NCBI GenBank assembly: GCA_963204915.1
Contig: CAUJHS010000082.1
Coordinates: 186,001 to 250,000, forward strand
DNA length: 64,000 bases
Direction: 5' to 3'
DNA from: Planctomycetota bacterium
Lineage (GTDB): Bacteria > Planctomycetota > Planctomycetia > Pirellulales > Pirellulaceae
The notes beneath the pieces were generated by a model, which was given only the letters and a program-made list of their open reading frames with translations, searched no databases and was not told the DNA's origin. A program made the position numbers and the translations under genes. Positions 47,201-55,562 of this stretch are shown one piece after another. Within the stretch, counting starts at the first letter, position 1, and the number at the start of each line of letters is the position of its first letter.

Positions 47201-47820
47201 ATATCCTCGTGCTCGATACGGAGGTTTACTCCAATACCGGCGGTCAGGCGTCCAAATCCACCCCGCGCGCCGCCACGGCCAAGTTCGCCGCGTCGGGAAA
47301 AGCGATTGGAAAAAAGGATTTGGGTATGATCGCCATGGCGTACGGCAATGTATACGTCGCCCAAATCGCGATGGGCGCTCAACCGCTCCAGTCGATCAAA
47401 GCGATGCAGGAAGCAGCATCATATCCCGGCCCGTCGTTGATTCTTGCGTATAGTCACTGTGTGGCGCATGGAATTGACATGTCCACCTCCATGACGCATC
47501 AGAAGGACGCGGCCGCGACCGGGTATTGGCCTCTCTGGCGCTATGATCCTCGGTTAGCCTATGAAGGCGCGCGACCGTTCCGTCTTGATAGTCGGAAACC
47601 AACCAAACCGCTCAAAGAGTTTACGATGAAAGAAGCTCGCTTTGCGATGCTCGCTCGCGCTCAACCTCAACGCGCCGCAGCGCTGATGGAACTGGCGCAA
47701 CGCGACGTCGACGCGCGCTGGCGCTACTACGAGCAACTCGCGGGAATCGAACGTCAAGTAATCGATGGGACGGAAGTTGAACTACCCCTGGAATCGTCCG
47801 CCGAGGAGACCGTGTCGTGA
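44203..47820 (+). CDS. nifJ: Pyruvate:ferredoxin (flavodoxin) oxidoreductase
   Basis: This 1205-residue single-chain PFOR interconverts pyruvate + CoA with acetyl-CoA + CO2 and reduces ferredoxin or flavodoxin in the cytosol. Order: TPP-pyrimidine domain (YPITPASPMGE, FTASQGLLLM), CoA/transketolase-like domain (VLMGSGSGAAEEAVERL), EKR-type PFOR domain (VGANKNSVKIIGE), two [4Fe-4S] ferredoxin motifs (CIQCGLCALVCP and CTGCGVCVDVCP), and TPP-binding domain (CAGCGETPYLKLLSQLYG, ATGCSSIYGG, GGDGWAYDIGFGGLDH). The start at 44203 follows GGGG. It is oxygen-sensitive in many organisms, so its presence beside P450 genes in the same window suggests microaerobic or anaerobic spells. It overlaps the next gene by GTGA. 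Confidence 0.96.
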   Translation: MNETEKRFVTLDGNEAAARVAYAASEVIAIYPITPASPMGEVCDAWASFGKPNVFGGVPDVIEMQSEAGAAGAVHGAIQAGALTTTFTASQGLLLMIPNMFKIAGELTPTVFHIAARSLATHALSIFGDQSDVMAVRSAGWTMLCSASVQEAHDFAAISHAVTLKSRVPILHFFDGFRTSHEVNKISPLSDAQLRSMLDLEAVAAHRQRALDPDRPVLRGSAQNPDVFFQAREASNMFHAAVPQMMEDAFEEFAVMTGRKYRLYEYVGPPDAQHVVVLMGSGSGAAEEAVERLVQQGEKVGLVKVRLYRPFDIQRFLSALPRTVQRIAVLDRTKEPGAIGEPLYQDVVTALFEGRRDGNGAMPKVIGGRYGLSSKEFTPAMAKAVFDELNVAQPRPHFTVGIHDDVTRLSLPWDEDWYEESSDVTRCIFYGLGSDGTVGANKNSVKIIGEYTPLHAQGYFVYDSKKAGAVTVSHLRFSPHPIRSTYQIHRANFVACHQFHLLEKMDVLETAADNATFLLNSPYGPDEVWNHLPREVQEQIIRRKMRFFVIDGDRVAREAGMAGRINTVMQTCFFALANILPRDEAIQKIKDAIRATYGKRGETVVQRNFAAVDHALSGLSEVKIPDTATSDLKRSEPVPADSPDFVKRITAMMLAGRGDLLPVSALPVDGTFPTATAQYEKRSIAHEIPIWDPEICIQCGLCALVCPHASIRTKAYPAEALTHAPKGFPSLAWKGKEYLAGTVMTVQVAPEDCTGCGVCVDVCPAKSKEEARHKAINMSPKTEHLERERVNWDFFVKLAEAERGEVKLDTVKGSQLLQPLFEFSGACAGCGETPYLKLLSQLYGDRILIANATGCSSIYGGNLPTTPWAKNREGRGPAWNNSLFEDNAEFGLGMRLALDQKRERAEFLVKLFAADVGEDLVNALLTSPQTTENEIADQRALVAELRRRLTHNERAEARELEILADALVTRGVWIIGGDGWAYDIGFGGLDHVMASGRDVNILVLDTEVYSNTGGQASKSTPRAATAKFAASGKAIGKKDLGMIAMAYGNVYVAQIAMGAQPLQSIKAMQEAASYPGPSLILAYSHCVAHGIDMSTSMTHQKDAAATGYWPLWRYDPRLAYEGARPFRLDSRKPTKPLKEFTMKEARFAMLARAQPQRAAALMELAQRDVDARWRYYEQLAGIERQVIDGTEVELPLESSAEETVS

Positions 47821-48827
47821 GCGTAGATATTTCGACAACGTACCTGGGTTTGAAGTTGTCCAGTCCCCTGGTAGTCTCGGCCTGTCCCCTTTCCGGTGAC
47901 TTGTCAAGCTTACAGCGATTAGAAGAGGCCGGCGCTGGCGCCGCCGTTATGCAATCCTTGTTTGAGGAACAGATTGAGCACGAGGAGATGGAGTGGTTCC
48001 ATGTCCACGAGAACACCAGTGATCGATATGCCGAGTCCACCAGCTTTTTTCCCGAGATGGAGGACTACAACACCGGGCCAGATCGATACTTGCAGCATAT
48101 CGAGCAGGCGAAACGCGCCTTGACGATACCCATCATCGGAAGTTTAAACGGCACAACCAAAGGAGGATGGATTCGGTACGCGAAGTTAATTGAGCAAGCC
48201 GGCGCGGATGCGCTGGAACTCAATATCTACATTGTGCCTACCGAGACGCACGTCACATCAGAGCAAATCGAACAACGGTATTTGGAACTCGTGGCGGCGG
48301 TCCGCGCGGAGATCTCGCTTCCGCTGGCCGTGAAGATCGGACCTTTTTTTACGTCCCTACCTCATTTCGCCAAACGAATCGAGGCGGCAGGCGCGAACGG
48401 ACTCGTGTTGTTCAATCGCTTTCTCGATCCGGACATCAATTTGGCGACCTTAGAAGTTACGCCCCACTTAGTATTGAGCAGTCGGGACGAACTTCGTTTG
48501 CCCTTGCGCTGGATTGGCATTTTGCGGAACCGTGTAAAGGTATCGCTGGCTTGCACGAGCGGCGTGCACTTTGCGGAAGACGCACTCAAGGCGCTACTCG
48601 CCGGTGCTGACGTTGTGATGATGGCGTCAGCCCTGCTACGCAATGGCCCTACTCACTTGGAAACCGTGCTGGCGGAAGTTCAGAATTGGCTGGTTGAGAA
48701 CGAGTATAAATCGGTCACGCAACTTATAGGCAGCGTCAGCCGGGAAAAAAGTGCAAACCCCGAGGCTTTTGAACGGAGCAATTACATGCGGGCGCTGGCG
48801 TCCTACACCAGTCGATTGGACGGTTAA
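47817..48827 (+). CDS. Dihydroorotate-dehydrogenase-like flavoprotein
   Basis: This 336-residue TIM-barrel protein belongs to the DHOD/PreA superfamily. Motifs: SSPLVVSACPLSGD at the N-terminus, ALELNIYIVPTE, LAVKIGPFF (FMN phosphate/Lys region) and TSGVHFAEDALKALLAGADVVMMASALLRNG (phosphate-binding loops). GTG at 47817 overlaps the PFOR stop by 4 bp, so translation is coupled. Proteins of this subtype are often next to PFOR genes in planctomycetes and bacteroidetes. They lack an iron-sulfur partner here, and orotate synthesis is not implied. The role may be an electron-bifurcating or reductase step linked to reduced ferredoxin; that is inference. Confidence 0.85.
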   Translation: MSVDISTTYLGLKLSSPLVVSACPLSGDLSSLQRLEEAGAGAAVMQSLFEEQIEHEEMEWFHVHENTSDRYAESTSFFPEMEDYNTGPDRYLQHIEQAKRALTIPIIGSLNGTTKGGWIRYAKLIEQAGADALELNIYIVPTETHVTSEQIEQRYLELVAAVRAEISLPLAVKIGPFFTSLPHFAKRIEAAGANGLVLFNRFLDPDINLATLEVTPHLVLSSRDELRLPLRWIGILRNRVKVSLACTSGVHFAEDALKALLAGADVVMMASALLRNGPTHLETVLAEVQNWLVENEYKSVTQLIGSVSREKSANPEAFERSNYMRALASYTSRLDG

Positions 48828-48873
48828 TTCCGGCGCCCTGCAATTTCGCGGAAAATAGCGCGAACATTTTAAA

Positions 48874-48901
48874 TTGACAAGTCGTAATATTACGATATAA
48901 C
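48874..48901 (+). promoter_or_regulatory. Promoter with palindromic operator in the spacer
   Basis: TTGACA at 48874-48879 and TATAAC at 48896-48901 are separated by 16 bp. The spacer holds a perfect 14-bp palindrome, TCGTAATATTACGA, at 48882-48895, a layout expected for repression by a dimeric regulator. A half-site, ATCGTAA, recurs at 49031-49037. The downstream gene is a YgaP-like rhodanese about 170 bp away, and ArsR-family sulfur or redox sensors (YgaV, BigR, SqrR type) are known to regulate such genes. No regulator gene lies next to it. Confidence 0.6.
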
Positions 48902-49070
48902 AAACAGAAAAGGCAAGTCAACGCACGCGAGGGACCTAGTTGCCGTTGCAAACTTTGACCATCGGCCGCTGAGCCGCTCGACACGGTTCCTCGCAAGAGA
49001 AGTCGGTAATTAGTTTTTTTTCCTTAAAATATCGTAACATCTAAACATAACAATTTATTGAGGTGTTTAA

Positions 49071-49637
49071 ATGAGCGTTGCAACCATCTCCCCAACCGAA
49101 CTGCACCATCTACGTCAATCAGGGACGGCCGTTGACTTGATCGACGTGCGGACTCCGGCGGAATTTCAGGAAGTCCACGCCGATGGGGCACGGAACATCC
49201 CGCTCGATCGGATTGATGCTGGAACGGTTCAAGGCGCCACGTCGAACCAAGGGCCACTCTACGTCATTTGCCGCTCCGGCAGTCGTGCGAAACAAGCATG
49301 TGAAAAGTTAGCCCAAGCAGGACTAAAGGTTTACAATGTGGAAGGCGGTACAATGGCCTGGGAAACTGCAGGACTGCCAGTCCAACGTGGAAAAAAGGCC
49401 ATCTCGCTCGAACGGCAAGTACGCATCGCGGCCGGTTTTCTCGTCCTTCTAGGCGCCGTGTTAGCGCTTGTCGTCCACCCTTGGTTTGCGCTACTGTCCG
49501 CCTTTGTTGGGGCCGGCTTGATGTTTTCCGGAATCACGGATACCTGCGGAATGGCGATGGTGCTGGCGAGAATGCCTTGGAACCAAGTAAGCAGCGATAG
49601 TTCGCCGGGCGCCCAAAAATGCTGCACCGTTAGATGA
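49071..49637 (+). CDS. YgaP-like rhodanese-membrane protein
   Basis: This 188-residue protein joins a rhodanese domain (DVRTPAEFQEVHADGARNIPLD; catalytic Cys67 in CRSGSRA) with a DUF2892-type two-helix membrane tail (AAGFLVLLGAVLALVVHP and FALLSAFVGAGLMFSGITDTCGM). YgaP-type proteins are membrane-bound sulfurtransferases acting on thiosulfate or persulfide. The start at 49071 has GAGGTG about 7 nt upstream. It lies behind the palindrome-bearing promoter and ahead of a thioredoxin gene, a pairing consistent with handling reactive sulfur. Function is inferred from the family. Confidence 0.9.
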   Translation: MSVATISPTELHHLRQSGTAVDLIDVRTPAEFQEVHADGARNIPLDRIDAGTVQGATSNQGPLYVICRSGSRAKQACEKLAQAGLKVYNVEGGTMAWETAGLPVQRGKKAISLERQVRIAAGFLVLLGAVLALVVHPWFALLSAFVGAGLMFSGITDTCGMAMVLARMPWNQVSSDSSPGAQKCCTVR

Positions 49638-49819
49638 AATAGCTTTGCACTACCACATCAATGGCCCCTATTGGCGCGCGGTTCGCAGAGTTAAAACTCC
49701 AGGATCGTGTTAACAATTTGCGCAGATACTGGGTATCGCAAATTCACAAAAGCGTCACCTCAATCCTAAGGGTGGCGATGCTCTAAACATTAACGAATCA
49801 ATCGAGTGAGGTTTTTGTC

Positions 49820-50185
49820 ATGACTCATGCAGTTCCTATACATTCAGCAGACTTCCAAACTGAAGTGCTTGAAGCTTCAAATCCAGTCCTTGTCGACTTT
49901 TACGCCACTTGGTGTCCCCCTTGCAAAATGCTCGCGCCAATTCTCGATCAGCTTTCGAGTGAATTCGCAGGGCGAGTGAAAATCGTGAAGGTCAACGTCG
50001 ATGAGGAACGTTCGCTCGCCAGCGCGTATCGGATTGAAAGCGTGCCTACCTTGATCGCTTTTCATGATGGTCAAGTTGTGCATCGCTCACCCGGCGCTCC
50101 ATCGGCTTCTGCATTACGGTCGTTTTTGAATCAACTCGCTGAGTTGAAGTCACCGCCGGGCTCTACGACGTCCAAGGCAGTGTAG
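49820..50185 (+). CDS. Thioredoxin with CPPC active site
   Basis: This 121-residue soluble thioredoxin has the fold motifs VLVDFYATWCPPCKMLAPIL (active site Cys32-Pro-Pro-Cys35), KVNVDEERSLASAYRIESVPTLIAF (cis-Pro) and a final helix with RSFLNQL. The standard motif is CGPC; CPPC usually raises the redox potential relative to it. There is no signal peptide, so it is cytosolic. The start at 49820 follows GTGAGG. It is 182 bp downstream of the YgaP-like gene, so a common transcript is plausible. Confidence 0.93.
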   Translation: MTHAVPIHSADFQTEVLEASNPVLVDFYATWCPPCKMLAPILDQLSSEFAGRVKIVKVNVDEERSLASAYRIESVPTLIAFHDGQVVHRSPGAPSASALRSFLNQLAELKSPPGSTTSKAV

Positions 50186-50363
50186 ATGGTAACCTCGGGC
50201 TAAACTGCGACAGCGCCTCTCCAAGGCGAAGAACGAAACGTGGAGGCGACCTTCAAAACGAAATACAATCTGTTAGGCCCAAAAAAGTCTTGCCACAATT
50301 TGAGACGGACGATTAGAATTACAACGTTATCACCATTAATCCGCCGAGTCGGTGCGATCCTCC

Positions 50364-50852
50364 ATGCCAACCCTCGGACGAAATCGGCTTCGTCAGGTGC
50401 TGACAACAGCATTACGAGTATGGCTTGTCCTTGCGCTCTGGCCTACACCATTGCCGTGGCTTCATGAGCACTCGACAACCAACGAGGATCGAATACGACT
50501 GGTCGCGCATCAACAGAGATTCCACGCGGTTAGCGACGTACCGAGTGGCTGGCATTTGCATTTTGATTATTTGTGGCGGCTCGCTGCGGGCCCCCTATCG
50601 GAGCAGGAGAATAATCAAGGTACGCCGCCGAACGAGTTACCCGCGACTCGGGTATCGCCGTCCACGATGTCGCAACTAGCCAGCCCGTTCTCAACGGGGG
50701 AATGGATTACCTGTGTCAGCTCGGTAAGTCGGGTTTCCTTCGGGCATTTACATCACGTTGAGGAAACGCGCCGGATCGTTCCAATAGACTTTCTCGGCAG
50801 CTACAGCGATTCCCTTGCGCCACACCAATTGCTTGGCGTACTTCTTTGCTAG
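50364..50852 (+). CDS. Histidine-rich exported protein preceding a metal efflux pair
   Basis: This 162-residue protein has a hydrophobic N-terminal helix (ALRVWLVLALWPTPLPW) that resembles a signal peptide or anchor, followed by a polar part unusually rich in His: LHEH, AHQQRFHA, GWHLHF, FGHLHH, APHQ. The density of His suggests metal binding. The start is the ATG at 50364; a GTG four codons earlier is possible and no strong ribosome site is visible. It sits 112 bp before a HlyD-type adaptor and a heavy-metal RND pump on the same strand, which supports a periplasmic metal-binding role. I do not recognise a family. Confidence 0.5.
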   Translation: MPTLGRNRLRQVLTTALRVWLVLALWPTPLPWLHEHSTTNEDRIRLVAHQQRFHAVSDVPSGWHLHFDYLWRLAAGPLSEQENNQGTPPNELPATRVSPSTMSQLASPFSTGEWITCVSSVSRVSFGHLHHVEETRRIVPIDFLGSYSDSLAPHQLLGVLLC

Positions 50853-50964
50853 CTCGTGACGATGATGCTGCGCCATCGCATTGGCGCGGACATGGTCTTC
50901 ACGCATGTTGTCGCTCGACACTTGCGCTTCTTATGAGCTTCTGAATTGTTTTGCGAGTCGCGCC

Positions 50965-52404
50965 ATGAAAAGACTTCCTCCGCTTGCAGCGGTTTTGCTG
51001 CTGATTATCTGTATCGGCGTGTTGGCGACGGTTTTCTGGCCGCGTGACCCACTTGGCGCGATCGGGAGCGAGGCGTCGCCGAGCCGCGAAGCGCCGACTG
51101 ACTCCGATTTGATTGTGCTTACGCCAGCCAAATCCGCTGCGGCGGGGATCCGCTCCGCCGTCGTCGAGCGGCGACAGCTTCAAGCGGTCCGTCGTGTCAC
51201 TGGGCGTCTGAAATACGACGAATCAACACACGTGGCCGTCCGATCGCCCGTCGAAGGCGTACTCGTTGAGGTAGCGGTCAAACCTGGAGACTTAGTAACG
51301 CCCGGGCAGGTGCTTGCGAAACTCAGTAGTCGTGACATTGGCGAAGCAAGAGCGGAAGTCCTGCGTCGTCGCGCCGAGCTCGATTTATCACAACTTGCAT
51401 TTCAACGCGATGACGAAATCTACGCCAATCTGCAGGAATTGCTGCCGCACATTGATTCACGAGCGTCGCTGGAAAAGATCGACGAGCTCTTTGAAGCCAA
51501 GCCGCTGGGCACGCATCGAAACGTGTTATTGTCGGCATACTCGCAGTTATTGTTGACCGAGGAATTATATGATCAGGGCCAGCAGTTATCGGGCGGAGCC
51601 ATGGCCGGTGTGGTGCAACGCCAGCGTCGCTCCGATTGGGAGATCGCAAAGGCTTCGCTGCACTCGGCTGTGGAAGTAGCTCGGTTTGAGTGTCGACAGA
51701 AACGCGATACGGCCGGTTTGGCCGTGGACGATGCGCGCCGGCGGCTTGAGGTAAGCCAACAACGGCTCGAAATCTTATCGGGACGGAAGTACGATCAGAC
51801 GGTTGAGACGCAAGAACTCTCTGAATTTGAAATCGTTGCGCCAGCCCAAGGAGCGGTTGAACAACGTTTCTTCACGAAGTCCGAATTGATTACGGCGACA
51901 GATACGCTATTCATCTTGGCCGACCCAACGACGTTGTGGGTGGACGCCGACTTACGTGAGAATGAATGGAACGCTCTCGCACTTCAACCCGGCGTTGAAT
52001 TAACGGTTTACCCCGCCGGAATGCCCGATCGCCGTTGCAAGGCCCGATTGCTTTATGTTGGCCGAGAAATGTCGGCCGATTCGCACTCAGTCCCTTTGGT
52101 TGCCGAACTTCCCAATGTTGACGGCGCTTTGCGTCCTGGCATGTACGCGACCGTTGCCGTGCCCGTCGGCGAAGTCCGCACTGCGATTGCAGTTCCTACC
52201 TCCGCCGTTATGCAACATGAGGGAGATTCGTTTGTGTTCGTCGCAGAGAAGCCCCACACATTTCGTCGAGTCATGATTGAAACGGGGTTGGAAACGGAGG
52301 ATTGGATCGAAGTCCGTGAAGGGCTGAAGGAGGGGACACCGGTGGTGGAGCGTGGCGCATTCGCGCTCAAATCGGAGCTACTTCTTGAGCGAGAAGCAGA
52401 GTAG
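50965..52404 (+). CDS. RND efflux periplasmic adaptor (CusB/CzcB type)
   Basis: This 479-residue membrane-fusion protein has an N-terminal membrane anchor (PPLAAVLLLIICIGVLATVFW), a lipoyl-like half (VRSPVEGVLVEVAVKPGDLVTPGQVLAKL), a long helical hairpin (about 150-290; RRRAELDLSQLAFQRDDE) and the second lipoyl and beta-barrel parts (APAQGAVEQRF, LRENEWNALALQPGVELTVYPAG, PNVDGALRPGMYATVAVP). It links an inner-membrane RND pump to an outer-membrane channel. The start at 50965 puts the anchor directly after Met; longer starts exist. Its partner RND gene follows 39 bp later. The outer-membrane channel gene is not in the window. Confidence 0.88.
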   Translation: MKRLPPLAAVLLLIICIGVLATVFWPRDPLGAIGSEASPSREAPTDSDLIVLTPAKSAAAGIRSAVVERRQLQAVRRVTGRLKYDESTHVAVRSPVEGVLVEVAVKPGDLVTPGQVLAKLSSRDIGEARAEVLRRRAELDLSQLAFQRDDEIYANLQELLPHIDSRASLEKIDELFEAKPLGTHRNVLLSAYSQLLLTEELYDQGQQLSGGAMAGVVQRQRRSDWEIAKASLHSAVEVARFECRQKRDTAGLAVDDARRRLEVSQQRLEILSGRKYDQTVETQELSEFEIVAPAQGAVEQRFFTKSELITATDTLFILADPTTLWVDADLRENEWNALALQPGVELTVYPAGMPDRRCKARLLYVGREMSADSHSVPLVAELPNVDGALRPGMYATVAVPVGEVRTAIAVPTSAVMQHEGDSFVFVAEKPHTFRRVMIETGLETEDWIEVREGLKEGTPVVERGAFALKSELLLEREAE

Positions 52405-52443
52405 CCGCCCGCACGCCATGCCGCCCTTACAGGAGTCCATCCG

Positions 52444-55400
52444 ATGTTATCTCAACTGATTGAGTTCTCGCTTGCTAACCGCTTCATTATTCTCGTTCTG
52501 GCAGGGTTGATGGCGCTCGTGGGGCTTTATGCCGCGTATCAATTGCCGATCGATGCGGTGCCCGACATGACCAATGTACAGGTGCAAATCGCCACCGACG
52601 CCGGCTCGCTCTCGCCGATTGAAGTCGAACAGAACGTGACGTACATCGTTGAAGCGACAATGAGCGGCCTGCCCAACGTCGAGGAGATTCGCAGCGTCTC
52701 CAAGTTTGGCCTGTCGCTCGTAACCGTGGTGTTTCACGAGGGGACAGACATCCATTGGGCGCGACAATTAGTTGGGCAACGGCTCGGCGTAGCCGCCGCG
52801 GACATTCCGCCCGGTTACGGTACGCCCGAACTCGGCCCGCTGACCACCGCCTTGGGTGAAGTGCTGCAATTTGAAGTTCGCGGCGAAGGTTACACTCCCA
52901 TGGAGCTGCGCACCATTTTGGAATGGCAAATCGCGCCGCGGCTTCGCGAAACGGCGGGCGTGACGGAAGTCAACGCGCATGGCGGCTACTATAAGACGTA
53001 TGAAGTACGTCCGGACCCGAACAAGCTCCATGATTACGACCTTTCGCTGGAAGAACTTTTCGAACGACTGGAAGCGAACAACGCTACGGCCGGCGGCGGC
53101 TATGTGGTACATCACGGCGAACAACGGTTCATTCGTGGGCAAGCTCGTTTGCAAGGAATTGATGACATCGAACAAGTCGTGTTGCGCAGTAAACCCGGAG
53201 CCAGCCCCCTTCTTGTGCGCGACGTAGCGGAAGTGTCTGTGGCGCCCATGACCCGTCAGGGCGCCGTTACGCGCGATGGCCGCGGGGAAGCCGTAACCGG
53301 CATGGTGATGATGCTCTTTGGCGAAAACTCGCGCACGGTGGTGCAGTCTGCCAAAGCCCGCTTGCAAGAAATCGAAAAGACGCTTCCCGAGGGTGTGTCG
53401 GTGGAGGTCATCTACGATCGTTCCGCCTTGATCGGCCGTACGTTGCACACGGTGCTGCGCAATTTGATCGAAGGCGGGCTGCTCGTCATTCTGGTGCTGT
53501 TTCTACTTTTAGGGAGCTTTCGCGCCGGATGCATTGTGGCGTTAGCGATCCCGTTGTCGATGCTCTTCGCCTCAAACTTGATGCTGACGACCGGGATTAC
53601 GGCAAGCCTCATGAGTCTGGGGGCGATCGACTTCGGGTTAATTGTCGACAGCTCTGTGATCATGATCGAAAACTGCATGCGTCGATTATCGCACGGTCGC
53701 GGCATGCAGTCGCACATTCAAGTGATCCGCGACGCCGCCATCGAGGTTCGCAAACCGACGATGTTCGGCGAACTGATTATCGCCGTCGTATTCATTCCAA
53801 TTCTGGCGTTAGAAGGGACAGAGGGAAAGCTCTTCCGACCGATGGCGCTAACCGTGTTGTTCGCACTTGCCGGGTCGCTGGTATTGTCGTTGACCTTGAT
53901 GCCCGTGTTGGCGTCGCTTCTTCTCCCGCGCAACATGGAAGAAAAGGAAGTTTGGTTGATCCGTGTAATTAAGTCAATATATCAACCAGTCGTGCGCCGC
54001 GCCGTACATTATCCCGCTATTACCGTGGCGGCGGCCTTGGTCGTTTTCGCCGCAAGTGTGCCGGTGGCGATGAATCTAGGAGCCGAATTCATGCCGCGCC
54101 TCGAAGAAGGCGATTTGCTCATCGAGGCCGTGCGCCTTCCCAGCGCTGCGCTGGAAGATGCAATCGCCATGGGTACGCAAGTGGAACGCTTGTTGCTCAA
54201 AATGCCGGAGGTCAAGACGGTCTTTTCCAAAACTGGTCGGCCGGAGATCGCGAACGACGTCATGGGAGTTCACCAAACGGACGTTTGGGTGATTCTCAAG
54301 CCGGAACAGGAATGGCCTAAAGCGCGTACTCGCGACGACTTGATCGCTGAAATGTCGCAAACATTGAACGAGAATGTCGCCGGCGTTGCATTCGGTTTCA
54401 CTCAGCCGATTGAAATGCGTGTCGATGAGTTGATAGCCGGCGTCAAAGCCGACGTCGCCGTGCTTCTTTATGGCGACGACCTGGAGATCCTCAACATTAA
54501 AAGCAAAGAAATCGAACGCGTATTGCGAGCAATTCCCGGGGCCGTCGACGTGAAGGCCGATTATCAGGCGAACTTGCCTACACTTCGAATTGAACCGCTA
54601 CCTGAACGCTTGGCCCGTTATGGCGTCGACGCGAAACAAGTGATGAATGCGGTCGAAGCAATCGGGGGCCGCCCCGTTGGGCTTTCAATCGAGGGTCGTT
54701 CGCGATTTCCTATTCTGGTGCGCGTTCCGGAACCATGGCGGCGACATGTGTACCTGCTCGAGCAATTACCCGTTTCGCACGTTAACGGTCATGCGATACC
54801 GCTGGGAGAACTTGCGGAAGTCCTACTCGAAGAAACGCCGCCGTCGATTGAACACGAAGCCGGTCGGCGCCGCACGTTTATTCAAGCGAATGTACGAGGA
54901 CGTGACGTAGCGCGGTTCGTACAAGAAGCTCAGGCCGCAGTGGAGCAAGAAGTCGTCCTTCCCGCGGGGTATGAAATTCGCTGGGGCGGTGATTTTGAAA
55001 ACCTGCAATCGGCGTCACGTCGTTTACTGTGGATTACGCCCTTCGTGCTACTCATCATTTTCCTGTTGCTGCATACCACCTTTAAGTCAGTACGATTGGC
55101 TTTGTTAATTTTCGTGGCGGTTCCCATTGCCGCCTCCGGCGGCGTAATCGCTCTGGCGTTGCGTGGAATGCCGTTCAGCATATCAGCGGGGGTGGGGTTT
55201 ATCGCGCTCTTTGGCGTGGCTGTGTTAAACGGTCTGGTTTGGGTGAGCGCGGCCGAGAATTTGAGAGGTACGCTCGCGCCGTTGCGCGAGATTGCCCTTT
55301 CGACCGCTATCGCAAGAATTCGCCCTATTTTGATGACCGCATTGGTGGCAAGCTTAGGTTTCCTGCCGATGGCGCTTTCCACCAGCGACGGCGCCGAGAT

Positions 55401-55533
55401 GCAACGCCCCTTGGCCACGGTTGTCATTGGCGGGCTCATCACCTCAACGCTGTTAACCGCGTTGGTGGTGCCCGCCGTATATCCTTTGGTTATGCGCTCG
55501 CGGGGCAACGCGCCGCGCTCCCTAGAGACGTAA
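52444..55533 (+). CDS. Heavy-metal RND efflux pump (CzcA/CusA type)
   Basis: This 1029-residue inner-membrane proton antiporter has 12 helices and two large periplasmic loops. HME-type marks: N-terminal PIDAVPDMTNVQVQI, TM4 motif DFGLIVDSSVIMIEN with the proton-relay Asp and Glu, and PLARYGVDAKQVMNA-like porter repeats. The DFG..VD...EN motif is found in metal-exporting CzcA and CusA families and differs from drug pumps. The ion cannot be read from the sequence; methionine-rich copper relays typical of CusA are not apparent, so Co/Zn/Cd or a mixed specificity is more likely. The start at 52444 has AGGAG 9 nt upstream. It forms an operon with the adaptor gene. Confidence 0.92.
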   Translation: MLSQLIEFSLANRFIILVLAGLMALVGLYAAYQLPIDAVPDMTNVQVQIATDAGSLSPIEVEQNVTYIVEATMSGLPNVEEIRSVSKFGLSLVTVVFHEGTDIHWARQLVGQRLGVAAADIPPGYGTPELGPLTTALGEVLQFEVRGEGYTPMELRTILEWQIAPRLRETAGVTEVNAHGGYYKTYEVRPDPNKLHDYDLSLEELFERLEANNATAGGGYVVHHGEQRFIRGQARLQGIDDIEQVVLRSKPGASPLLVRDVAEVSVAPMTRQGAVTRDGRGEAVTGMVMMLFGENSRTVVQSAKARLQEIEKTLPEGVSVEVIYDRSALIGRTLHTVLRNLIEGGLLVILVLFLLLGSFRAGCIVALAIPLSMLFASNLMLTTGITASLMSLGAIDFGLIVDSSVIMIENCMRRLSHGRGMQSHIQVIRDAAIEVRKPTMFGELIIAVVFIPILALEGTEGKLFRPMALTVLFALAGSLVLSLTLMPVLASLLLPRNMEEKEVWLIRVIKSIYQPVVRRAVHYPAITVAAALVVFAASVPVAMNLGAEFMPRLEEGDLLIEAVRLPSAALEDAIAMGTQVERLLLKMPEVKTVFSKTGRPEIANDVMGVHQTDVWVILKPEQEWPKARTRDDLIAEMSQTLNENVAGVAFGFTQPIEMRVDELIAGVKADVAVLLYGDDLEILNIKSKEIERVLRAIPGAVDVKADYQANLPTLRIEPLPERLARYGVDAKQVMNAVEAIGGRPVGLSIEGRSRFPILVRVPEPWRRHVYLLEQLPVSHVNGHAIPLGELAEVLLEETPPSIEHEAGRRRTFIQANVRGRDVARFVQEAQAAVEQEVVLPAGYEIRWGGDFENLQSASRRLLWITPFVLLIIFLLLHTTFKSVRLALLIFVAVPIAASGGVIALALRGMPFSISAGVGFIALFGVAVLNGLVWVSAAENLRGTLAPLREIALSTAIARIRPILMTALVASLGFLPMALSTSDGAEMQRPLATVVIGGLITSTLLTALVVPAVYPLVMRSRGNAPRSLET

Positions 55534-55562
55534 GAAAGGGTCGAAGCTCCTGAACTCCCGTG

